Below, in pieces: positions 27,688-34,591 of a stretch of 64,000 bases of DNA. The notes under the pieces are model-generated. The model saw only the letters and a program-made list of their open reading frames with translations, had not been told where the DNA came from and searched no databases. The stretch spans positions 152,915 through 216,914 of the forward strand of contig JANWWF010000001.1 of assembly GCA_025055755.1 (NCBI GenBank), given 5' to 3'. Source of the stretch: Candidatus Kapaibacterium sp. Lineage in GTDB: Bacteria > Bacteroidota > Ignavibacteria > Kapaibacteriales > NICIL-2. How positions within the stretch are numbered: position 1 is the stretch's first letter; every line of letters begins with the position of its first letter. The position numbers and the translations under genes were made by a program.

Positions 27688-29031
27688 CTACGCCAGAATT
27701 GGCAAGGCAAAGTATCGGGGCTCTGTTTGCACTTCTGATCGCACACGGGCAAGGAGATACTGCCCAGCGATACCATCAACCAGCACCTCCACGATCTCCC
27801 CTTGCGGCGCAGCCGGCAATACCACACGACAGTAGTTCTCGGTATACCCTACAAATCCTCCCACACCCTCATCGTAGCTTTCGACGAGCACCTTGCGATA
27901 GGTGTTAATGTTTTCTCGATAGAATGCAGCTTTTTTTTGCTCTCCCAATTCCCGAAGACGACGAGTGCGCTCCTTCCGTATGCGATAAGGTACTTGGTCA
28001 CTTCGCTGTGCAGCTTCGGTCCGTTCACGCTCGCTATAGGTAAAAACGTGCAGGTATGAAAGCGGCAATTGCTCAATGAAACGGTACGTCTCGGCAAAGT
28101 CGGCTTCGCTTTCACCTGGGAATCCAACCAAGACATCTGCACCAATGCAGGCAGAGGGAATACGCTGCTTAATGTAAAGGACACGCTCGGCGTAGAGCTC
28201 TCGTTTATAACGACGTCGCATCGCGCGGAGAACAGCCGGCGAACCACTTTGGAGGGGCAGATGAAAGTGCGGGCATATAGTTGGATGCTCAGCAATGAAG
28301 TCAATCATCTCTGGATGCATTCGGTTCGGCTCGACGGAACTGAGGCGATAGCGGCAATCCAGCCTTAGCGACACCAGGAGCCGCAGTACATCAATAAGGC
28401 GCTCTCCCGTGGGGGCGCGATATTCCCCCAAGTTGATACCGGTCAGTACAATTTCCCGATAGCCTGCCTCGGTAAGTCTGCGGACATGGTGCTCGATCTC
28501 CGAAAAATTCATCGACCGGCTTTTGCCTCGAGCACGAGGAATAGTGCAAAACGAACAGCTATAGTCACATCCATCCTGCAACTTCAAAAAGGCACGAGTA
28601 CGGCTATCATGTTCCGAAAAAACAGCCGGAACAAACTCAAGCTGTTGAGTACGTATGTCTCCCGCATGCACAACAAAAGGATACTCATTGCGCGAAAGTG
28701 CCTCGCTGAGCACATCGGCGAGAGTATTCTTTTCGCTATTGCCGATGACAATATCAACACCATCAAACGATGCGATTTCATAGGGCTGTAGCTGCGCATA
28801 GCAACCGGTAACCACAATGCGCGCATGTGGCGCAATACGCCGGGCACGATTGAGGATTTTACGGCATTCACGGTCAGCCGATTCGGTCACACTGCATGTG
28901 TTGAGCACAATAACATCTGCTGGCTCCCCAAAGGGCACTATCGTGTATCCTCGTTCCTCCAAGCTTCGCGCAAGTGAAGAACTCTCCGCGTAGTTTTGCT
29001 TACAGCCGAATGTATAGATTGCAGCTTTCAT
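27688..29031 (-). CDS. mtaB: tRNA t6A37 methylthiotransferase MtaB
   Basis: A 447-aa radical-SAM methylthiotransferase that converts t6A37 to ms2t6A37 in tRNA. The N-terminal UPF0004 domain begins KAAIYTFGCKQNYAESSS, with further cluster cysteines in LNTCSVTESADREC and VVTGCYAQ. The radical-SAM Cys triad is in DYSCSFCTIPRARG (CxxxCxxC). A C-terminal TRAM domain ends the protein. TFGCKQNxAES distinguishes MtaB from MiaB (TxGCQMN). The frame is open to 29130, but the ATG at 29031 matches family N-termini. It heads a five-gene operon and diverges from the FlK-like gene across 31 bp. Confidence 0.92.
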   Translation of the reverse strand: MKAAIYTFGCKQNYAESSSLARSLEERGYTIVPFGEPADVIVLNTCSVTESADRECRKILNRARRIAPHARIVVTGCYAQLQPYEIASFDGVDIVIGNSEKNTLADVLSEALSRNEYPFVVHAGDIRTQQLEFVPAVFSEHDSRTRAFLKLQDGCDYSCSFCTIPRARGKSRSMNFSEIEHHVRRLTEAGYREIVLTGINLGEYRAPTGERLIDVLRLLVSLRLDCRYRLSSVEPNRMHPEMIDFIAEHPTICPHFHLPLQSGSPAVLRAMRRRYKRELYAERVLYIKQRIPSACIGADVLVGFPGESEADFAETYRFIEQLPLSYLHVFTYSERERTEAAQRSDQVPYRIRKERTRRLRELGEQKKAAFYRENINTYRKVLVESYDEGVGGFVGYTENYCRVVLPAAPQGEIVEVLVDGIAGQYLLARVRSEVQTEPRYFALPILA

Positions 29032-29062
29032 CGAGTAATAAGTCGTACATTTTGGGCAACAT

Positions 29063-29485
29063 GTGAAACCGGAAGTTTGTTCCAGTAGTGCAACGGTTAC
29101 CGTTACTGTCACACCAGAAATGGCAGCCACTCTTGACGGACGGAGTATTCATCCGCTCTACTCGACATTTTGGCTTGCCTACCATGCCGAAGTGGCCGCA
29201 CGCAAAGCAATAGAACCATATTTCGACGACGGTGAAAATGCAATAGGCGGAGCGATTACGCTCGAGCACTTCGCCATGTGCCCCATTGGAGCACAAGTGC
29301 ATATTACCGCCACTGTAGCTGAGCGGAAAGGCAATCGTATTATTTGCTCAATTACAGCACGCACTCCGCACCGTGAAATAGCACGAGGAACTCAAACACA
29401 AATTGTGCTACCAGCAACTGTTATCAGCGAGAAAATTCGTCAAGCATATGACGATCACCACCTGCCGTTACCGGACGAGTCCTAA
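29063..29485 (+). CDS. Hot-dog thioesterase, fluoroacetyl-CoA thioesterase (FlK)-like
   Basis: A 140-aa single-domain hot-dog protein. The segment AIEPYFDDGENAIGGAITLEHFAMCPIG aligns by eye with the FlK motif (YLEPGEGSLGTAICVTHTAATPPG), keeping the Glu and His that serve catalysis in FlK. TATVAERKGNRIICSITA follows as expected. Most FlK-type proteins are not fluoroacetyl-specific, and a housekeeping acyl-CoA or aldehyde-scavenging role is possible. It is a lone plus-strand gene that overlaps the SET-protein gene by 18 bp at its 3' end. Confidence 0.7.
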   Translation: MKPEVCSSSATVTVTVTPEMAATLDGRSIHPLYSTFWLAYHAEVAARKAIEPYFDDGENAIGGAITLEHFAMCPIGAQVHITATVAERKGNRIICSITARTPHREIARGTQTQIVLPATVISEKIRQAYDDHHLPLPDES

Positions 29486-30013
29486 TGCTTTAGCCATTTC
29501 CTCACCATAATCGGCAAGGAGTTCCTCCCCTGGTTCGATCGTCCGAATAGTCCAAACCTCCACACAGGTTCCGGTAGTATAATACTGCACGTTAGGCTTA
29601 CGCCCGGAACCATGGTAAGAACAAATGAATCGTGCCACTCCAGCATCGGTACGGCGTGCATCAATCACGGTAGTAGCGTTAAGCTCAATTGCATACGGTC
29701 CGACGCCTAGCTCCGCGTACCGTTCGGTGTACTCTTGCACACTGAGCCGGTCACCATCGTAGTAGAAAAGGAATGTGTCTTTCGGTAGCCGACGAACTGC
29801 AAAAAGTCCCTTCCCCGCACCTGGTATCGTTGATTCCCGAACTTCAACACCGTGAACGATACGGGTGTGATGATAGCAATACGGATGTGTAAGCGTCGTC
29901 AGCCGTCGGCATCGCTGCCCATCAGCCCCTACATACGCACATTGCTTTGTGATGTACTCAGTCAAATCACTCCAGCATCCTATTTGAGAACTTCGCCTGT
30001 TTCGATTGCCCAT
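29468..30013 (-). CDS. SET-domain protein with N-terminal zinc-knuckle-like motif
   Basis: A protein of up to 181 aa. The SET domain begins VEVRESTIPGAGKGLFAVRRL, continues through ARFICSYHGSGRKPNV, where the usual RFxNHxCxPN is altered, and ends with VWTIRTIEPGEELLADYGEEM. SET domains transfer methyl groups from SAM to protein lysines; bacterial targets are mostly unknown. Before it lies C-x9-C-x10-C-x2-H (C25, C35, C46, H49), which resembles the short zf-C3Hc3H-type zinc motif seen in eukaryotic chromatin proteins. The start is uncertain: ATG 30013 overlaps the glycosylase gene, and TTG 29965 just after that gene's stop is an alternative that keeps both domains. Confidence 0.75.
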   Translation of the reverse strand: MGNRNRRSSQIGCWSDLTEYITKQCAYVGADGQRCRRLTTLTHPYCYHHTRIVHGVEVRESTIPGAGKGLFAVRRLPKDTFLFYYDGDRLSVQEYTERYAELGVGPYAIELNATTVIDARRTDAGVARFICSYHGSGRKPNVQYYTTGTCVEVWTIRTIEPGEELLADYGEEMAKALGLVR

Positions 30014-30603
30014 AAAAGCAAGTCTAATTCTTGAAGAGGTAGCCCACACTGAGCTGCGAAATTGCAGAAAGCATTCTCAATTTGTTCGTAGTGGCGTTCA
30101 GTGCGTGGAAAATCGTTGGTGTCAATTGCTCCGAAGCGGCACAGATTTCGGAGAACATGTCGGTCAACTATCGCAAGCTCAAAGCGCCCAAGATTGCGGA
30201 GCACATGGCTTGCTTCTTTCATGCCAAAACCTGCAACATTTTTCACAATCCACCGACGCAGATCTCTTGCACTCTGAATCGAGCTGAGGGCGCCAACAAT
30301 AGCTGAGAATTGCGAATGGAGACGCAAAAGACGTTTTGCTTTCGTCCGATGGAATCGCACATAGTGATTGCGATCTGCGAGAACCGGTGTTGGATCTACG
30401 GGATGCTCGAAAAAACGTTCCGCACGAAGACACTCGACAACACGCATTGCGTGGCGCGCCTTGCTTTGCGGTGTACAAAGACAGTAGCAAAACTCGTAGA
30501 ATATGTCCTCTTTGGTCTTCGGAGCACAAAATTCCGCCAATCTTGCCCTAATTGCGTTAGCAAATGCGGCATAATGCTTATCAAGAGGTGGTGGCAAATT
30601 CAT
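29980..30603 (-). CDS. 8-oxoguanine DNA glycosylase/AP lyase, Ogg2 (archaeal) type
   Basis: A 207-aa HhH-GPD repair enzyme that excises 8-oxoguanine. The helix-hairpin-helix with catalytic Lys is in VAGFGMKEASHVLRNLGR, and the catalytic Asp in LAIVDRHVLRNL. FYEFCYCLCTPQSKARHAM matches the Ogg2 N-terminal block. Ogg2 is best known from archaea and some bacteria, and lacks the N-terminal domain of eukaryotic OGG1. The ATG at 30603 overlaps the upstream dehydrogenase stop as ATGA, fixing the start. Confidence 0.85.
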   Translation of the reverse strand: MNLPPPLDKHYAAFANAIRARLAEFCAPKTKEDIFYEFCYCLCTPQSKARHAMRVVECLRAERFFEHPVDPTPVLADRNHYVRFHRTKAKRLLRLHSQFSAIVGALSSIQSARDLRRWIVKNVAGFGMKEASHVLRNLGRFELAIVDRHVLRNLCRFGAIDTNDFPRTERHYEQIENAFCNFAAQCGLPLQELDLLLWAIETGEVLK

Positions 30604-33374
30604 TTTGCCATCTGAAGGAGAGCAATCCACAAGTGCACAAACGGCTTTCCTGTAGTGTGGGCTAATTGCCAAATGCAAGGAAGGTTAGTCCCGACGTAGA
30701 AGTCCGCGTCCGACTGTCTAATTTCCTCAGCCTGTTGCGCAAGGGCATGCGCAGGGAGTTCTGGATACCGCAATCCTCGATCTCCTGCCATCCCGCAGCA
30801 TGCCGCCGATGGGGGAATGATAACTTGACAACCTAACCGCTCAAGAAGTAACCTTATCCGCTCGGTTGCACCCAGGCGCTCCCCTGCGCAGCCAGGATGG
30901 ACAAGTACGCGATATCGCCGAGCAGGGGCTGAAATTTGCCCATGTGTGTACAGATACTCAGCTGCATCCACGGGATCGAGGACTTTTACCTGCATCGTAT
31001 CATCTGAAGCAGTCATCTTTTTTAGCTCCTGCCCGATAGAGAGTGCACATGAGCTGCTGTCAACAACAAGCGGTATAGCCCCATCTTCGGTTGCCTTCAT
31101 CGCTGCTGCTATCCACCTGGATGCGACGCGACGGTATTCAGCAACCATCCCTCCAGAATGCCATGGATGCCCACAGCACACAGTACATGCTGCAGGAGGA
31201 ATTGCCACCTTTACCCCTGCCTGCTTTGCAAGGTGAAGAAATGCTTCGGCAACCGACCCATGTCGATTACGCCCCCCAAAGCATGTCATACAGGTTGGCA
31301 GATATGTAAGGTGTGGTGCTCGACACGATTGTGCACGGAGGCGTTCGGGCACCCCCATTGTACGAAGCCACATCGGTGTCCGTGCTACGTGTGTAGCAAT
31401 GTTAGACACGCGTTCCATGAGGCTCTCCCCCGTTAGTGATGCAATTTTTTTCGCAAGGAAAAGCTTCATTCCTGTTGCCCGGATCCAAAAAGCAGGAGAA
31501 AGTGCAGCTAATTGCCAGCCGATGCGCGATAGACCATTGGCCTTCTGCTCCCGTTGTTCGATGATCACCTCACCAGTGTTGATACCCACCGGACAGGCAA
31601 GCATGCACATTCCATCAGCTGCACAGGTTACTTCACCGGCGTAAGTGAAGGCACGGTGGAGGATACGGCGCTCATTATCCCTTCTACATCGGGCAATTTC
31701 ACGAAGAACAACAATGCGCTGACGAGGCGAAAGAGTAAGTGTTGCTGAAGGGCACACGCGCTCACAAAAGCCACACTCGATGCAATGATCGAGCACAGGA
31801 TGCACCCTCGGCAGATGCTTGATATTGCGCACATGAAGCGTTGTATCCCGCGTAAGGATGACATCTGGATTGAGAAGATGCTGAGGATCAACAAGCCGTT
31901 TGATACGCCACATGATCTCGGTCGCCCGATCTCCCCATTGCTGCACAAGATATGGTGCCATGTTTCGCCCTGTCCCATGTTCTGCTTTGAGAGAGCCATC
32001 ATAGCGCTGAACAACTAACTCAGCCAGCGCATCCATGAATGCAGCGTAGGTATCTATCGAACGCTGATCAGAAACAAGCGAAAATGCAAAGTGCATGTTT
32101 CCATCGCGTGCATGCCCGAAGATGACAGCATCATCAAAGCTAAAGGTGTCGAGCAAGCGGCGCAAATCCCCTACTGCCTCTGCCAAGCGATCGCGCGGGA
32201 AGGCGACATCTTCGTTGATAAGAGCAGAACCAACCGGTCGGGCTGCGCCGACACTAGGCATTGCGCCTTTGCGCAGCTTCCATAGAAGAAGGCGTTCGTA
32301 GTCATTGGTAGCGATGGTAACAGAATCAGCATTGCACATGTCTGCAACATGCGCAATGTGGGTGGATGGAATTGCTTCTGCAGAGTCCGCATAGCGGAAT
32401 TCAACTAATAATCCTGCAGCGCGGGGCAATTGAACTCTCGTTCCCTGTACAGCATAATGCTGTATAGCCCGCAAAGTCGCATCATCCATCAACTCGATTG
32501 CAGTCGCACCCATGTCATCAAACGCTGCCACAGCTCGGCATGCATCGGCAATCGTGGGGAAGCCAATAAGGGCAGTTTGCGCAAACGGCGGTTCCTCGAT
32601 AGTAGCAAGTGTAACATTAGCGATAAAACCAAGGGTACCCTCACTGCCAACCATCAAGTGCTGCAGAATGTCTGCTGGCAGGTCATAATCCAGAAAAGCT
32701 GCCAGTGCAAACCCCATCGTGTTTTTCAGGCGACTACGGTGGCGAATCAACGCAACCAGTGCCCGATCTGCTCGAATCTCATCCCGCAGTGTTGCAAGCC
32801 CCTGGTAAAGCTCTGGTTCATAGTGTGCTAACTGCGCATCTGCAGCAGCAATGTCCGTAGTATCGATCATTGTCCCCGAGGGCAGGACTAGTGTCATCGC
32901 GCGCAGTGTGTGGTATGAGTTCTGCGTAATACCACAGCACATACCACTGGCATTGTTTGCTACAATTCCGCCTATTGTGCATGCATCGATCGAGGCAGGG
33001 TCCGGACCAATGCGCCGGTGATAGGCTCGCAGCCGTGCATTGACGTATCCTCCCCGCAACGAGCATCCAGCAGTCACTACTGCCCCATCGCGCCCAACAA
33101 CAAAATCATTGAAGTTGCGCACAACAACGAGAACATGGTGGGTTACTGCTTGTCCCGAAAGACTTGTTCCCGCTCCACGGAAAGTGATCGGAATGTTCTC
33201 TCGCCTACTCCATGCAAAAAGGCTCTGCACATCCGCAATTGATTCAACGCGAACGACCGACCGCGGCACAAGCTGATAAAGGCTTGCATCACAGGAATAC
33301 GCAACACGATCGAGAAGTGATGTGGAGACTTTATCCGCGCCTAATACTGCTGCTAACTTCTCCTCTGCATCCAC
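30600..33374 (-). CDS. FAD-linked oxidase with Fe-S and CCG domains (D-lactate/glycolate dehydrogenase type)
   Basis: A 924-aa fusion. Residues about 30-180 form a PCMH-type FAD domain (PITFRGAGTSLSGQAV, GGIVANNASGMCCG), and about 200-470 the FAD-oxidase C domain (GHARDGNMHFAF, AEHGTGRN). A ferredoxin-like part follows with CIECGFCERVCPS and CAADGMCMLACP, two 4Fe-4S sites. The last about 250 residues hold two CCG modules (CTVCCGHPW, SAACCGMAG). The layout equals GlcD plus GlcF in one chain, feeding electrons from a 2-hydroxy acid to the quinone pool. The substrate is inferred only from family. The frame opens far upstream inside the thiolase gene; the GTG at 33374, 5 bp after the thiolase stop, is the sensible start. 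Confidence 0.88.
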   Translation of the reverse strand: MDAEEKLAAVLGADKVSTSLLDRVAYSCDASLYQLVPRSVVRVESIADVQSLFAWSRRENIPITFRGAGTSLSGQAVTHHVLVVVRNFNDFVVGRDGAVVTAGCSLRGGYVNARLRAYHRRIGPDPASIDACTIGGIVANNASGMCCGITQNSYHTLRAMTLVLPSGTMIDTTDIAAADAQLAHYEPELYQGLATLRDEIRADRALVALIRHRSRLKNTMGFALAAFLDYDLPADILQHLMVGSEGTLGFIANVTLATIEEPPFAQTALIGFPTIADACRAVAAFDDMGATAIELMDDATLRAIQHYAVQGTRVQLPRAAGLLVEFRYADSAEAIPSTHIAHVADMCNADSVTIATNDYERLLLWKLRKGAMPSVGAARPVGSALINEDVAFPRDRLAEAVGDLRRLLDTFSFDDAVIFGHARDGNMHFAFSLVSDQRSIDTYAAFMDALAELVVQRYDGSLKAEHGTGRNMAPYLVQQWGDRATEIMWRIKRLVDPQHLLNPDVILTRDTTLHVRNIKHLPRVHPVLDHCIECGFCERVCPSATLTLSPRQRIVVLREIARCRRDNERRILHRAFTYAGEVTCAADGMCMLACPVGINTGEVIIEQREQKANGLSRIGWQLAALSPAFWIRATGMKLFLAKKIASLTGESLMERVSNIATHVARTPMWLRTMGVPERLRAQSCRAPHLTYLPTCMTCFGGRNRHGSVAEAFLHLAKQAGVKVAIPPAACTVCCGHPWHSGGMVAEYRRVASRWIAAAMKATEDGAIPLVVDSSSCALSIGQELKKMTASDDTMQVKVLDPVDAAEYLYTHGQISAPARRYRVLVHPGCAGERLGATERIRLLLERLGCQVIIPPSAACCGMAGDRGLRYPELPAHALAQQAEEIRQSDADFYVGTNLPCIWQLAHTTGKPFVHLWIALLQMAK

Positions 33375-33379
33375 GGGCG

Positions 33380-34585
33380 TTAGGATACACGTTCGACCAC
33401 TGCTGCAACACCTTGACCGACGCCAACACACAGAGAAGCAACACCATAGCGCCCGTTGTGGCGGTGTAGTGCTCGAATAAGCGTTCCGAGAATTCGTGCG
33501 CCGCTCATTCCCAGTGGATGCCCAATAGCAATGGCACCGCCGTGCACGTTGAGTTTTTCCAAGGGGATGTTTAGCAGTCGCTGGCATGCAAGTACCTGCG
33601 CTGCAAATGCCTCGTTGATTTCAAACAAATCCACCTGTTCGATGGATATGCCCGCTTTGCGCAATGCGCCTGGAATTGCCTCAACTGGACCAATTCCCAT
33701 ATAGCGGGGGTCCACGCCAACAGCATGTCCTGCCAGATACCGCGCCAGTGGCTGGAGGTTATACTGTTGCACTGCCTTCTCACTGGCAACGATTACTGCT
33801 GCTGCCCCATCGTTGAGAGATGAAGAATTTCCTGCTGTAACTGTCCCGTTTTTGCGGAATGCCGGGGGTAGCTGGGCAAGCTTCTCAAGAGACGTATCTG
33901 TCCGCGGTCCCTCATCCCGACCGACCGTTGTCTCATTTCCTTTCGCATCCCGCACAACAACTGGCATGATTTCTCCCTGCAAAAAACCATCTTCATATGC
34001 AGCAATTGCAAGCTGATGAGAACGGAGAGCATAGGCGTCTTGATCAGCTCGGCTAATCGAGTAACGCTCTGCAACATTTTCAGCTGTCTCGCCCATGGAT
34101 TCAAGAGGAAAGAGTTTTTCCATCGCAGGATTAGGGAACCGCCATCCCAGCGCTGTATCGTACGCTGTAAGATTTCCGAACACAGCACGGCCACTAACGT
34201 TCTTCGGAAGCACATACGGTGCTCGCGACATGGACTCAACGCCCCCAGCGATGATAAGATCGGCTTCTCCCGCCATTATTGCCCGTGCCGCAACAATAAC
34301 TGCTTCCAGCGAGGAGGCGCAGAGCCGATTAACCGTAACGCCTGGCACATGGTGTGGCAGCCCAGCAAGAAGCACTGCCATCCGCGCTACATTACGATTG
34401 TCTTCTCCAGCTTGATTGGCACAGCCGAGCACGACATCGTCTATTGCCGAGGGATCAAGAGAGTTTTTCTCGATCATTGCCTGCAGCAGCAGGGCAGCCA
34501 TGTCATCGGGACGAACAGAGCTCAAAAGACCACCATACTTGCCAACCGGTGTGCGAAGTGGACTGCATAGAAAAACAGTGCGCAT
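33380..34585 (-). CDS. Acetyl-CoA acyltransferase (thiolase)
   Basis: A 401-aa thiolase. The acyl-accepting Cys is in VNRLCASSLEAV, the catalytic His in GGAIAIGHPLGMSGAR, and the second Cys in ASLCVGVGQGVA. The N-terminus (VFLCSPLRTPVGKYGGLLSSVRPDD) resembles PcaF/PaaJ-type 3-oxoadipyl-CoA thiolases as well as general beta-ketothiolases. Whether it degrades beta-ketoacyl-CoA or condenses acetyl-CoA is not resolvable by eye. It is 6 bp after valS and 5 bp before the dehydrogenase start, within one operon. Confidence 0.92.
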   Translation of the reverse strand: MRTVFLCSPLRTPVGKYGGLLSSVRPDDMAALLLQAMIEKNSLDPSAIDDVVLGCANQAGEDNRNVARMAVLLAGLPHHVPGVTVNRLCASSLEAVIVAARAIMAGEADLIIAGGVESMSRAPYVLPKNVSGRAVFGNLTAYDTALGWRFPNPAMEKLFPLESMGETAENVAERYSISRADQDAYALRSHQLAIAAYEDGFLQGEIMPVVVRDAKGNETTVGRDEGPRTDTSLEKLAQLPPAFRKNGTVTAGNSSSLNDGAAAVIVASEKAVQQYNLQPLARYLAGHAVGVDPRYMGIGPVEAIPGALRKAGISIEQVDLFEINEAFAAQVLACQRLLNIPLEKLNVHGGAIAIGHPLGMSGARILGTLIRALHRHNGRYGVASLCVGVGQGVAAVVERVS

Positions 34586-34591
34586 AGCGTG

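Noticed and set aside
33375-33587. N-terminal extension of the FAD/FeS dehydrogenase
   Set aside because: It lies inside the thiolase 3' end, is Cys/Arg-rich and has no family similarity; the GTG at 33374 fits.
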